Shown here: positions 1 through 12,614 of the stretch, one piece after another
How positions within the stretch are numbered: position 1 is the first letter of the stretch
Layout: every line of letters begins with the position of its first letter
Source of the DNA: Cricetomys ansorgei
Taxonomy: Eukaryota > Chordata > Mammalia > Rodentia > Nesomyidae
Length of the DNA stretch: 64,000 nt
Assembly: GCA_026225945.1 (NCBI GenBank)
Contig: JAMJFZ010003581.1
Coordinates: forward strand, 6,034,501-6,098,500
Direction: 5' to 3'
Notes under the pieces: model-generated
Databases searched by the model: none
What the model saw: only the letters and a program-made list of their open reading frames with translations
Told to the model about the DNA's origin: nothing
Position numbers and translations under genes: made by a program

Positions 1-354
1 CACAGTCACTGGTGTCCTGAGGCTCTAAATTTCTCTTTAAAGTAAGGGACTCCCTTATTGTCTGGCTCCTTCTGAATTCATCCATGCTAATCCATATGTT
101 TCATTCTATTCTATCAAAACTTCCTATTTTCATAGCTACTCACAAAACAAACATCTTATTCATTTTTCCTTCCCTTGAATCTATTCACTGCTTCTCACTC
201 AAACTGTTAGTTTTTTATGAAAGTTTCTTCGAGCTCCTATTGGAATATTTGAATATTTAACCTGTGTTTAAATTCTATTTTACAGACCTCTCAAGTTAAG
301 TAGTTTTTAAAAGACCTATTTATAATTTATGTGTGCCTACATGAATTTATGTGC
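1..354. other. Unassigned left-edge sequence
   Basis: This AT-rich stretch holds no open frame of note and no repeat I can name. Confidence 0.4.
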
Positions 355-515
355 ATCGTGAGCATGAAGAAGCTCACAGAGGCCAGAAGAGAGCATCAGA
401 TCTCTAGGAACTGGAATTATAGGTGATTATGAGCCACCATATATGCGATGGGAAACTAAACCTAGGTCTTTTGCAAGAGCAGTAAGCATTTCAAACTGCT
501 GAGCCTTAACTCTGT
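355..515 (-). repeat. B3/B2-type SINE, antisense
   Basis: Read on the + strand it follows the antisense B3/B2 pattern: GGCCAGAAGAGAGCATCAGA, then GAACTGGAATTATAGGTG, GAGCCACCATAT, and CTAGGTCTTTTGCAAGAGCA up to CTGAGCC. It is diverged, so it is an old insertion. The exact subfamily is not certain. Confidence 0.65.
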
Positions 516-3500
516 TTCTTAATTTAACAATTTTAAAATCTGATTTATTTTATCATAAGTCTGTCTCCATTCTAAACTACAGTCATATTCCTGATATCTG
601 GGGACATCTATTTTTAAATAGATTTATTTTTGGTCTTAGTGCTTCATTTAAAATGTGTCAGCTCAACAAAGAATGTTTATTGGAAAAGGTATATCAATGA
701 AAAAGATCCTTGATTAAGAATGTATGGATAAGTTAACGAATGTACTATATTTCATGTTGAATGCAATAGTTCGCAAGACAGAATGGAGATGAGCTTGATT
801 CTCATTCCCAAGAGGTCAAGCAAAAATTCAAACACAGCAAGGTAATGACCACACTGGCCTTTATGCAATAACAATATTTGGTTAGTAAGTAGATGAGACA
901 GAAGGAAGAGAATTATTTTTATTATGTTTTTTATTTTATTCCAGTATGTGGAACATGGAGTAACGTTCCTGGAACCACTAAATCCCAGGCTTTCTTTCCT
1001 TAAAACAGATCCTGACATTTTTACAATTGGCTGCTTTATTTTTTCTAGGCTTGCTTCCAAACCTCACAAAACTGCAGTGAGATAAAAAGAAGTAAATCCC
1101 TGCTGAATTCTCATTAATCTCCTTGGGCCTGTGTCTTCCTGTTCTCCTAAAGGTCAACCAATGGCTGCCTTGACATTCACTTTTATTATCTTCTAGGCTG
1201 TTTCTTCCTGCAGTTCTTAAGTTTCACTAAATAAAGGTTCATACAATAAAGAAGCATTTGACTAATTTATCTGAATATTGCTATGGCTGGCCCTGGTACC
1301 TTATTGATATGTGACTGTGTTTCCTTAATAACTCACAAATATACAAAAGTCAACTATGACTTATTAGAAGCCAATCCTTATACCTATGAAACTATTTCTT
1401 ATCCCTCACCCAAGATGAAATTTCCTTGATCTTAAATAAAAAGCTTGTAGATTTACTTGTAAATTTTAATATTTGAAATTATCTCTGAAATGCTTGTACC
1501 GGGGTGAGAAAAAACTTTAGGCCTCGCCAGCTTATTAACTTGCCTTAGAATTTTTTTCATTTATTCCAATGTTCACAAAAGTGAAAATAGCACAAGGATA
1601 TTTCATTGTAATTAAAAAAGAAAAGAAAAGATGACCTGCCTGCATTAGATCAGAGATTGGGATTATAAATTTTTATACATGTTATCCTTTTGTGTGAAGT
1701 CTGTTCATGTCATATACTCAAGTCAGGTTGTCTATTGCCAATATCACTTGTGAATATAGGCAACTTCTTTTGACTATCGTGCCTTCTGTACTGTCCACAT
1801 CCTCTCTCCCTGACCTCAAAGTCTTCCTTCTTCAGCTGAGTGTCTATAAACCCCTGACTATTTTGCCACGTTTCCATGGTTTGAAGGATGTTTCTCAGCC
1901 TGAGGAGTCTCTTGGAAGTAAATACTCCTGTATAGAATGCTCTCAAAATTTGTTCTAACTCAGTTTTCCACTCTTGTACTGCTGCTCTTCATTTTGTGCC
2001 TCAAGTTTTTTGTTTTTTGTTTCTTTAGGTTTTCCTTGTGAAGATCTACTTCTTAGAAATGTTCCTGTTCACCAATAGCACCTTATATTGCTGAGGCAAA
2101 CAGCAGCCCCCTTTCCTGAAGAAGGTGTTTCAATCATACCCCTTCCTAAATGGTGGGAAGTGATCTTGGCACAAGTGGCTCATTTTATGGTGTCTAGGAA
2201 ACTAGAGAAACATGCACTCACTATATTAGCTTCTTGTCTGTCTTTTATTTTAGAGTATAGGATGCTACCGCCTGCAATTAGAGTATATTACAATCACTTT
2301 GTGTATCTCTAGGCACATCGTCACGACAATTCCCAGTTATGTAGTTTATTAGTATCGTAGATGCCCTTTAACTTAACCAAATTGACAGTCAATATTAACC
2401 CCCCACAGCTTTTTGTAGGAAATATTTCTAGTGCAAATGACTGGATAATTCTAACGTGAAACATGTTTATGAGAAAAAGAAATGATCCTCCCGACCTGGG
2501 AATGCACATATAAATGAACTGAGAAAGCTACAAACAGATGCCAGTCACAGTATTCTGAGTACCTAAAGGCTTGCAGCCTATGTTCAGATATGTTGTATAA
2601 CTGAATTTTCCACCTTTCTGAGAGAAAATCGCCACCATATTCATTGTCCAGGATTATATTATGTATTAATCTCATAGAGACAAAATTAGGACTATATCAT
2701 TACTCCCATTTTGAATGACTTATTCTCTGTGATGTCTTGTAAAGGTTGTAATCTAAGTTGTAAAACTTAGTTTACTCTGCATATGCAATGTATTATTTAC
2801 ACATAAAATTGTCATCTTCATCATACAAATGCAGATTAAATTTTTATTTTGCGTCTATATAAATTATGGAAGGCATTTACATGTTGCTACTTTATAGCAC
2901 TCTATTTCAACAGATTAGTTCTAGCCATGAATGATATCTTATCGATTTGTGTTTATGTTCTTCAGGGTAAAGAAAAATAACTTTATACATGATCATTAGG
3001 AGTTTCAAACCCAGATATAAACACATGGGTCTGTTAGTTAACTATTGAATTTTTCACGATGAATGTTGTTTTGGCTAATTGGAATATATCGAAAAAGTCA
3101 ACACTGTTCAGAAATATCAGCATGTATTTTACTACACAGTTAATTATGTGATGGGTTCTGCTTAACATTTATTGTCCACAAATCTGCTTCCATAATTTTG
3201 ACAGGTTTTAGACATTTTGATGACAAAATCAAATTATTACTGTTTCCGTGGTTGTACAAGTTTAAAAATAATACGATTAAAATAAAAAGTTTTTTAAATG
3301 GACAGAAATGACAGCTTAATAGATTTCTACGATAGCTTTCAAAATATACATCCAGTAACATGTTTAAACTTATACTACAATGATAACCAATTATTTTAGA
3401 AACTAAATTTTAAAATGAATCCTAAATATTTCAGGCTATTCTAGAATGTGAAAATACTGTTTCAACTGCTTACAGGGAAATAAAACCACAGAAATTCTAT

Positions 3501-3814
3501 TACTTGTATTGAAGACCCCAAAAATTAAATAGGGTCAAATTTAGACTAAAGCACAATTATTTGAAATATGTAATGTATTATATTTAAATAATATTTGTTT
3601 GTTTTCTCAAGTGTTCATAGGTTGTAAATACCTCATGTCTGTGATTCAGACCATCCAAGTATTGTGTATTTTGATAATGAATGGCTATGGTAGGGAGGCA
3701 GAATCCAATCTGCTGTAGACAATCAAGAAAGAAAGAATGCACATTTGTTTCTTGAAAGGAAAAAACAAAAAAACAAAAAAACAAAACACCAAGTATAGAT
3801 GATTTCAAACAAAA
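516..3814. other. Intergenic, no recognised gene
   Basis: This is AT-rich rodent DNA. The open frames are all short (about 100 codons or fewer), occur on both strands, lack family resemblance and have no splice context. I see no repeat family I can name here. Confidence 0.5.
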
Positions 3815-3899
3815 TGAAAGAAAGAAAGAAAGAAAAGAAAGAGAAGGAAGGAAGGAAGGAAGGAAGGAAGGAAGGAAGGAAGGAAGGAAGGAAGGAAGA
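3815..3899. repeat. GAAA/GGAA microsatellite
   Basis: A purine tract starts with GAAA repeats and becomes a run of about a dozen GGAA units. The Ser/Phe/Leu/Pro-rich open frame on the opposite strand is simply this repeat translated. Confidence 0.95.
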
Positions 3900-5274
3900 A
3901 ACCTGGACTCCGAATGGAGGGAGCAACCGAAGGCAACATTACACTTCATAGATTATCCATAGCAATAGCAATCATGCAATATGTATACATGTGTGAACAC
4001 ATACATCAAAGTGTAGACTGCATAATGACTAAGTCTTTGTGCAATGAATCAACTGTGAGTCACTGCATTATTAAGTCATCTATATCTTAACTGCTCATTT
4101 ACACCCGAATACCTTTTCATTAAGCAGACTGGTAATTTTCAAATGATGTAGTGAAGACTTGGCAGCACTGCCCAAGAGATGGTACCCAATAAGGAACACT
4201 TAGACAACTTCTAAGAGACATATCCATTGGAAAGAAATCAATGAGGTGCTAACACAGAGGAAAGAGTAGCAATTCCATGCTGTACAGAGACTTTACACTG
4301 GATCTTCTTCATCACCCTCTAACTAATCCTTAGATTTTAATAAGACTTAGAATTAAGAGAAATAACATCTCATTACGCCAATTTTTATGTTGCTCAATCC
4401 TACCATAAAAAAAGATTCTTCTTCTTATCACCTGCTTTATCATCCTGGAAAGAAATTCAGGGATAACATTTATATATATTTATATGTATTTTTATATTTA
4501 ACATAGTTTATTTTAGCGTTAATAAGTCCTAAGGAATACTGTCTGTGGAATTTCTATGTAAGTGATATAATATGTAAAATCAACAGAAAGGGCCAGGTGT
4601 GGAAATTATCTTTTAACCTTTCAACCAACCTGGAACTGAGACTCTGTCCCAGAGCATGAGACAACTCATAGTTTCAGCCATGATGCTTTTCTAGACATCT
4701 AGATCCCATATAAGCTTCAGGGAACTGAAGAGACTGATTTTAGCAGATATCACCTCAAATCACAGTTCAACTGAATAGAAAATCAGAATCAGAGACACAG
4801 TGTAGGTAGAGTAGCACTTGACCCAGAATGTGTCTTCTAAACCATTTCTTATTAACTAAGAATTAATTAGCATGTTTTTGGTATATAATGTCCATCTCAA
4901 TTTTGAGGGGAAAAGACATGAATTATTTTTATAATCAGAGAGATGCCTTTGTACAACTTGTTTTTATTCAAATGAAAGGATCTCTAGAATTCATAAAAGA
5001 GCATGTAGGAATAAATTACATTTGTTGTAACCATGCAATAACTTCAATTACTAGTTAATTCTAATTATAGAATTTTCAGTGAGAGACCAGCTAGAAAATA
5101 GTGAAAGTATATCAGTTTAAGAATCTGAATGCCTATTGCCCTATTTTGCTTTAATCTTTTTTTTTTTTTTAAATTACAGAGCTAACTTACCTAGATAGAA
5201 AAATTGTCAAAAATAGTGACAAGCAAAAGAGAGACTGACAAGGGTCCTAAAGTAAATTATTTCTTTTGTCAATT
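3900..5274. other. Intergenic, no recognised gene
   Basis: AT-rich sequence with a short poly-T near 5158-5170 and no supported gene or named repeat. Confidence 0.45.
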
Positions 5275-5400
5275 TCATTTTACATTTTTTTTGAGAATTT
5301 CATACATTAGTACTATACTTACTCAGGACATCTTGCAAACCTGGATGCATCCACGAAATAGCTCCATACTGTATGTCCCTGGAGTGACCTATGCTCTACT
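5275..5400 (-). mobile_element. L1 3' UTR fragment, antisense
   Basis: The TTTTTTTTGAGAATTTCATACA start is typical of the antisense 3' end of rodent L1. The following bases are too diverged to place exactly. Confidence 0.45.
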
Positions 5401-5710
5401 GTAACTTGCAGTACCTCCACAATGTGGCTACTTCCTCAGAGCTTTATATGTGGCCTTTGTATGGGGAAAAAACATGGAAAAAGCTGATCAGTGCAGAGTC
5501 AATGAGAGCACAGTAGAGGGGACAGTTAACAGAAAGGTAAAAAAGGAAATATCCAGTGGGGAAAATATCACACAGGAAATGCACAGAGTAACAAAGCAGT
5601 CTGAATTAATAATAGTGGATCTAGAAAAATGGTGTGGTAAGATACGGGAGTATGATTTAGATACTCTACGTATAGCATATAAAAGTTAAATTAAAAAAAA
5701 ATAATTTAAG

Positions 5711-5850
5711 CCAGGCAGTGGTGGTACATACCATTAATCCCAGCACTTGGCAGGCAGAGGCAGGCAGATCTCTGTGAGTTCAAGGTCAGCTTGGTCTACA
5801 GAGTGATTCCAGCACAGCCAGAGTTACAACAGAGAAACCTGTCTCAAAAA
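5711..5850 (+). repeat. B1 SINE
   Basis: Starts at CCAGGCAGTGGTGGTACATA, followed by TTAATCCCAGCACTTGG, GAGGCAGAGGCAGGCAGATC, GAGTTCAAGGTCAGC and a final GAAACCTGTCTCAAAAA. The 3' half reads CCAGAGTTACAACAGAGAAA rather than the GGGCTACACAGAG form common in mouse. The same variant occurs in the other two B1 copies. Confidence 0.95.
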
Positions 5851-5921
5851 TATTAATTTTAAAAAATGATGCAGATGTCTACTGTTTCTGTTTGTAAAAG
5901 TTCATTAGTGTTACAAGGAAC

Positions 5922-6900
5922 TGCCACGGACAACTCCAGCCGGGTATGGGGGTCCCTGAGATGAGGGTCCTCAAAGACTTGCTGAGTAAGGATTTGGCGG
6001 TGACAAACAGAAACAAACACAGAGGCAGTTTGAATCTGAGTGTATTTTGCAGCTTTCAGGCAAGGATATTTATACACAGCGGTACAAGAATATCTTTGCA
6101 GTTACAGTTTTTAGAAGACGTGTTTAGAAAGCAATCATGGATAGAACAGATAACATCATTGTTTTTATTATTTGGCACAGTAAAGCATAAAATCATCCAA
6201 AGTTAATGACATACTACCAAGAGCAGGTTAATAAATTCTTGTGGTGAGCCATTATCTAAGATCTAGTACCTAAGTCCATGTGAACCTTCAAGGTATGAAT
6301 TTTAACTATTTTAATTCTTTTCTAGTTGAGGCTTTCTTTCCTATATGTAGGAACCGCATGATCAATATTCTGCCCATATCATTTCATTAAATAATCCATT
6401 CACCGTCCTTCTCATAAACTCTCATATAAGGCAGGGGTGAGTGTGGAGTAATAACCATTCTATACAAACCCAGGTATCTAGGAGGATACCAGGGCCTTCT
6501 CCCGATAACACATGCATTGCCATATGAAGTTTTGTTGTTAGAAGAGTTTCTTTTGTCATTTTACTATTTCATAAATAATTTATGAAATCCCTTAGCGAAA
6601 CGTTTTTCTACAGTGTAATAAGGCACTGATTCTCCCAGATGTACGATCACGGCAAGTGACTCCATCTCAGGGAATATCCTGGTGTTCAGTCTCCCACTTG
6701 ACATCTCAGCTTGGGCTATCAAGAACATCTCATGAATGAGAAAAGGAATAGAACAGATAAAATAATTGCCAAGAAACTACAGCTAAGTATACTGCCTAGG
6801 GCAAGACTACCACAACCCATTCCAGGAGACTTCTTCTTTTGAAGTTTTTGCCTCAGCCTCTGGAACAAGTCACACAGATTCTACTGGAGTTGGCATGGCA
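5922..6900 (-). mobile_element. Solo LTR, MMTV-like ERV2, perfect 6-bp TSD
   Basis: The 979-bp element begins TGCCACGGAC and ends GTTGGCATGGCA on the + strand. It is flanked by identical target duplications AGGAAC at 5916-5921 and 6901-6906. Both ends match, in reverse complement, the ends of the LTR at 12615-13406 (GCCGGGT near one end, CTGGAGTTGGC at the other). U5-like sequence near 5995-6030 (GTGACAAACAGAAACAAACA) also matches that LTR. No internal retroviral sequence adjoins, so it is a solo LTR. 6-bp duplications and TGCC...GGCA ends fit betaretrovirus-like elements. Confidence 0.88.
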
Positions 6901-6906
6901 AGGAAC

Positions 6907-7680
6907 GATCTTGAAAACAGTACATAGTAGCTTGTTGCTTTAGGAGTTAAAACTTTATTTTCCTTTCCCTTGAAACTCACAACAAACATTGTCATGTTAC
7001 CCATTTACCATTTTCTCTAGGACGCAGAGTGACAGGGGTAATACACTGATGAAGCTAACCTATTGAGGAATATATGCAGTGTGATTTGAGGCAGAAATAG
7101 TGAGATGAAGATGGATTTTCTTTTTAAGGTACTACCAAGGAGGGATATGGAAGCGAGCAGCAAAAAGTAGCTGCATGTAGGGACTAGTCCTGGGAAAAAC
7201 CACAATTACAGGTGTTTGAGAGGAGCGCACAGGATCTGTGCTACCTCTTGGCTTCAGTTCAATTTATTGCTCCACCCTTCACTGAGGCCTCACTGGAGTT
7301 TACATCAGCCCAGACCTGAAAGTACACCAAGCTCATATATCTGGAGTAAACACTAACCCAAGGAAATTTGGGTCTGTGCTACCTTGTACTAACGAGCCAA
7401 GAAACAAATATCAGCCAACAAGCTTTGCTCCCAAATACTCACATTGACTGAGCTGATGGACAAGCAACATTTCAGTAGGAACTTGGGCATCTGTACCCAG
7501 TTTATGGTCCCTTGGAGAGGGGGTTACTACCAACACAGACACAAAAGGAGAGAAAGTTGATAGAACTAAGGAGTGCCTACTCTTGCCTAAATGATCATTC
7601 CAGCAAAGACAGTGCTTTCTAAATCTATTAAACAAGCAAATAAATAAATGAAAGAAAAAAAAAACCCACACTGTTTTAGT
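6907..7680. other. Intergenic, no recognised feature
   Basis: No supported open frame or repeat family recognised between the solo LTR and the second B1. Confidence 0.45.
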
Positions 7681-7820
7681 CAGGCAGTGGTGATGCATAC
7701 CTTTAATCTCAGCACTTGGGAGGCAGAGGCAGGTGAATCTCTGTGAGTTTGAGACCAGCCTGATCTACAGAGTGAGTTCCAAGACAGCCAGAGTTACAAC
7801 AGAGAAACCTTTTCTCAACA
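7681..7820 (+). repeat. B1 SINE
   Basis: CAGGCAGTGGTGATGCATAC, TTTAATCTCAGCACTTGGGA and GAGGCAGAGGCAGGTGAATC, then CCAGCCTGATCTACAGAGTG and AGAGTTACAACAGAGAAACC. It is followed by an A/C-rich tail. Confidence 0.95.
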
Positions 7821-8030
7821 AGCACCACCCCCAACACCCCCCAAAAAAGAAGAGGAATGTTAAAAAAAAAACAACAATGACTATTTTAACATTGGCTGAT
7901 TGGTTGATTATTTTATGTGGTGTGTGTGTGTCATTTCATTTTAAATTTTGTTCTTTGTTAGCCTTTCCTTTCTACTCTTTTTAACAGGTAAGTTTTGCCA
8001 GACCCCCCACCCTGTGTGTCTCTGTGTATT

Positions 8031-8062
<32 letters not shown>

Positions 8063-8090
8063 GCTCCCTCATCTCTCTCTCTCTCTCTCC
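8031..8090. repeat. CT microsatellite
   Basis: Interrupted CT run. The Ser/Leu-rich and Arg/Glu-rich open frames on either strand here are repeat translations. Confidence 0.9.
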
Positions 8091-8999
8091 ATCTTTCATA
8101 ACTATAACCTTCATTTTCTCTGTTTCTACTCTTTCAATATTACAATCTTTCCTTTCTACTTCCACCTTTATTCTCTCTAACTCTTTCTGAATATTTTCTG
8201 CTTCGTGTTAACTCTGTCTCATCACTCCAATAGTGGCTGCTGCTAGAAGTGTGGATACCATCATCATTACTTGGGTTTCTTTATTTCCCTGTCTGGCTCA
8301 TTGCCATTTGCTCCAATTACTGCTCTTTGTTTTTGCCTTTGACAGGATGCAGGTGATCACAGCACTTTACCATGGTGTGTATATGCTCTAACTATTCTCC
8401 TAGACATGCTAGAGTCATCATACCTTGCTCTATGTACATCTCATCCCACTTAGATGTCATTGAATACTGTGAATGAAAGACTAAGGAAAAACAAAACAAA
8501 ACAAACCCAACAAAACAAACAAAAAGAAACCCCATAAACTCCAGTTTATGCCCCCCAGAGCTCATCTAAAATATATCTGTCAGATATGCCAGAAATCCTT
8601 CTCTTTTGTGAGGCTTACCTAGAACGTAAAACCATCTGGTCCTAACCAAGCTTAAATTGTATCAAAATATACTTTCTTCCAGCAAAAGGTTAGCATGAAA
8701 AATCACTTTTTTAAAGAAATCTCTCTTGGAAATATGTTCAACACTTCATAATGTTTGTATACCCTAAGTCACATTACTAGAAGAAGTCTGTCACTTAAAA
8801 TAGTTCTCACATAAAAGTAGAAGGGATTTTTACCACAACATGTATGTCAGTATCAAAATAGAAATATAAGAAATATGAGAAAACAGGCAACATACCTAGC
8901 TTAAAAGTTCACAAATATCTCTCCAGATATGTTGAAGTATAGAGACAGAAAAAGAAATTCTAGATTACTTTCAAGATGATGACTTTTAAAAAATATTTT
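8091..8999. other. Intergenic, no recognised feature
   Basis: AT-rich. A short CAAAA-type simple stretch lies near 8488-8525. No supported gene. Confidence 0.45.
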
Positions 9000-10440
9000 A
9001 TAGAGTATATTTGGATCATAGGATGATGAATTTTTAGAAAATACAAAAAAACAACAGCTGTATGTATTAAGTAAAATGCAGGATATGAGTAAGAAATTTG
9101 ATAGAGCTTTTGAAAAAATATTGGAAATTTCAAGTTCAACATGTCAAAAACAACACGTCCATTAGAAAGCCTCATCAATGAATTAGATCAAACAAAAGGT
9201 AAAATTCTGATGTTCAAAGAGATGACCGATTAGTTACAACATTCAATAGCAGGAAAGAAAAGTCAAAAGAATTATGAATAGAAAATACAAGTCTTCTGGT
9301 TAAGACAGCAATGTTCCATAAAGATGGTGTAGGAAATGCTGTTAGGGTGTTAAATGAAGGCATTAAGGACGTAGTCAGTGGAAAAATCCCCAAAGAATTG
9401 CAAAATATGTAAACATCCAAGAAAAAGAGGCATTTGGAAGCGTAAACAAGTATGATCAGTAAATACCCACGAGAATTGAACAAAGAGTATTGAAAGGATC
9501 AAGACATGTACCGTAACTTCTAATGCAAACCAATCAGAATGACAGCAGATAGCTCTGAAACTCAAAGGATCAGAAGATCATTAGTGAAGCAACTACTAAG
9601 CATAATTACTGTAGCTAGGAATGTGATATTTAAAGGAGAAATGAAGACTTTTCAAAGTAAGAAATAAATTCAATCAGTTATACAGCATTCAAAATACAAT
9701 TTAAGGAATCCTCAGTAGAAAAAAATTCCTGTAAGAAGCACCTTTTACTGGTACACACACAAAAAGTAAAGACATTATATTCTGCAATTGGAAGGCAGAA
9801 GCAAAAGGAGCAGCTTTACTCAAAAACAACTGAGCGAAGTCAAAAGTCATTATATATTGACAAAAAGAACAACACATAAGGAAAAAAAATGATAGCAAAT
9901 AGGCATGCAATGAATGTTGGCCCAACTAACTCCATGCAACAAACAGTATTAGATGTAAACACCACCACGTAATTATAATTCATCTTATAAATACCTTATT
10001 ATTCAAACACAAAATATTAACAAGGTCATTTCAGTGTTAAATGACTTCATAAATCAAATGACCTTACCAGATTAAATATATAATGTTCTAAAGCAACAGT
10101 AGAATACATCTATCAGAAACTTGGAACTTTCTCCAAATGAAACATGTTTTAGATGGCAAATCAAATATAAAACACTGAATGAAACTACAAATTAACAAGA
10201 GAAATCGTGGGAAATAATATGGACATGTAGAGATAAAGTAATGTCATTTTAAAAGATCATTGGGTCACAGACAACATCAAAGGAGCATTAAGTATGGGAC
10301 ATACATGCAATGGAATTATACTCCACTGTGAAGAAAATTGAAGTCATGAAACTTACAGGAAAATGGACAGAACTGGAAAATATTATTCTGAGTGAGAATA
10401 ATCCAGACCTAGAAAGACAAATGCCAACACATTCTCACTC
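9000..10440 (+). mobile_element. Decayed L1 ORF2 remnant
   Basis: Two islands are recognisable as diverged rodent L1 ORF2. Near 10108-10160, ACTTGGAACTTTCTCCAAAT resembles the L1 segment encoding GTFS. Near 10310-10440, CAATGGAATTATACTCC, then ATGGACAGAACTGGAAAATA and ATTCTGAGTGAG, resemble the L1 3' coding end. The stretch from 9000 to about 10100 is assigned by continuity and is less certain. The frame is destroyed by stops and indels. Confidence 0.6.
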
Positions 10441-10552
10441 TTTTGTAGAGACTAATTCTAAATCTCTAGGTTTTGCTATATAATTTGAAGTACCAGAAGA
10501 AACTGGGAAAATGGAATTGCTAGAACTGACACTCAAAAGTTGACCTCTGATA

Positions 10553-10553
<1 letters not shown>
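10441..10553 (+). repeat. B4/RSINE-like SINE 3' part
   Basis: Sequence ending TGACACTCAAAAGTTGACCTCTG just before a CA run matches the 3' end of B4/RSINE elements (AAGGTTGTCCTCTGGC then CA). The homologous segments at 37530-37691 (unit C) and 55700-55888 (unit D) are clearer. Confidence 0.5.

Positions 10554-10594
<41 letters not shown>
10554..10594. repeat. CA microsatellite
   Basis: About twenty CA units following the SINE 3' end. Confidence 0.97.
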
Positions 10595-10600
<6 letters not shown>

Positions 10601-11229
10601 ATGGAGAATGAACAAAATTTGAAATGTGATAACAAGTTGAAAACAAAATACATACATTGAACAATCATACAAGGATATCCAGGATTAAGACAGCACAATT
10701 TTACATTATTTACAGGTGATAAACATTAGTTCTTATAACTACAGATAAGAGTAGCTTTCACCCTTCATCAGGGATACGCCTCTTTGTACAGATTCCACTA
10801 CAGAAAACCACGATCAACTAAAACTCAACTGAAATGCTGAGTTGTGGAGACCAGTTCCACACTTAAGACTCAGAGAATATTGCTCAGAGAAAATTCCAGA
10901 AGGGATTGAGAATTAAAAGAATGAAAAGAAATAACATACAGGTTTGAAAGAATGAACTCCAAACCCTGCCTCACTAAATGCTGTGAAGGAAGTAGTACAA
11001 CAGGAAAGTTAAATTATTTATGATAATATTACAAGATATGGAGCCATTTGGGGACACATTTTGGAAATCTCTAATAACACCAATCAAGGTAATATTAACT
11101 TATAATCCAGTGAAAATGCCTCTTGGATATGCGTACACACAAACACACATACGCACACACACACAAACACATACAAGCAAAAACACGTTGAAAATTATCG
11201 TTCAGGACAAATACTTGGAAAATGACAAA

Positions 11230-11800
11230 TTTAAAGCCCAATGAAAATATCTATCACTTAAATGTGTCAGAAAAGGAATATTAATATCAAAAATGTTAAA
11301 GTCTTTTAACTTTTCAGTTGGGATTAACAAGGAATTTCAGGGTCTAGGGGGGAATCTGTCCTAGAAAACAACTGAAAAAAAGAAAAAAGAAAAAATGGCC
11401 AAGATTTGTGAGACATTATCAGTCAGAGAAGAATGAGAAGGAGACTACACTTGCCCTTTTGACTTTTGGGAGAACATTTTCCATTCTCAAGGAAGAAAGG
11501 GCCACTTCAGTGAACTTCCTGGGCTCTGAGGAGAGGACATGCCAATCAAAACATTTTTTGCCATATCAAATTACAAGAACTATGGCAACTTGTCCTCACT
11601 CACTTCCACTCTGTGCCATGTATCTCCATGTTCCCATATCCTTAGTTTTAACATGGACTCACACTGGTTTGAGGATTTCCAGCTGGGCCACCACATTATT
11701 TGGAGTATGCTTTACAAAGATAGAAAATCGCTCAAAAGTAAAGTTAATAAAAGATAGGGCCTGCGGTTTATTTTATTTCCTACACATTCATGTTCTAGTG
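11230..11800. other. Paralogous noncoding block (A/B/D)
   Basis: Homologous to 29180-29600 and 56225-56560. The shared core reads AATGTGTCAGAAAAG, AAGATTTGTGAGAC and CTTCCTGGGCTCTGAGGAGA. The open frames in the three copies disagree in frame and content, so coding is unlikely. The block is absent from unit C, where LTR-type insertions occupy the interval, so the intact gene does not need it locally. Confidence 0.6.
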
Positions 11801-12122
11801 TGGCACAAATAATTGTATTAATATGGATAATTTTGTTTCAAACCTGTAGAAAAGAAATGAACAGTTGTGTTCAAAGAGAAGTAAAAGTTACGTTAATAAT
11901 GGGTAATGGGAAAAACCACCACACACACTTAAAGGGATGTTGCCACCTTGTGGCTACATGTTAATTGCAACTTTTAAATTCTTTTCTTTGATTAAAAATT
12001 AAATGTATATAAGTGTAACCTGTAAGTATAAAATTAGTATACTTATTAATACAAACCATTATACATAAATCTACACAAAAATATATCAGGCAATATTAAT
12101 ATATTCACAAACAGCTTTCGTA

Positions 12123-12384
12123 AACCAGCATTAAATTCTGGGATGGGACAAGGAATTCCTTCTTGATGAACATCCTTGAAGGTTTAATCTGTCCCTGCTT
12201 GAGAACGACTAGTTCACATAATAATGATGTGGCACTCGTCCTGTACAGTTTACAATGCTTAATAACGCACTTCCAGGTTTCAGTACAGTCTTCACTTACG
12301 TCTCAGCTGGGAAAGAGAAAGCACAGCAACGTACAAAGCTTAAAGGTGGTCATCAGTCTTCTTCCTGCTGTGGCTTTTGCTAAA
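12123..12384. other. Homogenised tract shared with unit B
   Basis: Nearly identical to 29899-30160: by eye four substitutions and one indel over about 262 bp. The sequence to the left is clearly more diverged, and the unit C counterpart (40010-40260) is far less similar. Such a local jump in identity suggests gene conversion. The short open frame beginning MMNILEG has a different C-terminal end in each unit and is not preserved in C, so I do not call it a gene. Confidence 0.7.
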
Positions 12385-12614
12385 GCCTGTGGAGCAGTAA
12401 TAAGCAGAATTTATTACTAAAGAGACGAAAGCAGTAAGTCAAGTGCTTAAAAGCCAGACAGAATTTAAACACACTTTGGGTAATGAGGGTAAATTTCCAA
12501 AGCCTAAAATGAGCTGAGACTGGAAAGCTCAAACTGTTGGGACAGGAAGACATGCTATAATTGTGGATTTCATTTGTAAAATTATTTATTTATCTATTCA
12601 GGAAGCATCCTAAT

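Noticed and set aside
3584..3949. Minus-strand frame rich in FLPS repeats
   Set aside because: It is the GGAA microsatellite read in translation.
5450..5689. 79-codon frame with charged residues
   Set aside because: No domain, splice context or paralogue recognised; sits between an L1 fragment and a B1.
7941..8190. Arg/Glu- and Ser/Leu-rich frames on both strands
   Set aside because: They are translations of the CT microsatellite.
12163..12420. 85-codon frame MMNILEG..., repeated at 29939-30247 with 102 codons
   Set aside because: The C-terminal parts differ because unit B runs into ERV sequence. Unit C does not keep the frame. The similarity is explained by DNA homogenisation, not by coding constraint.
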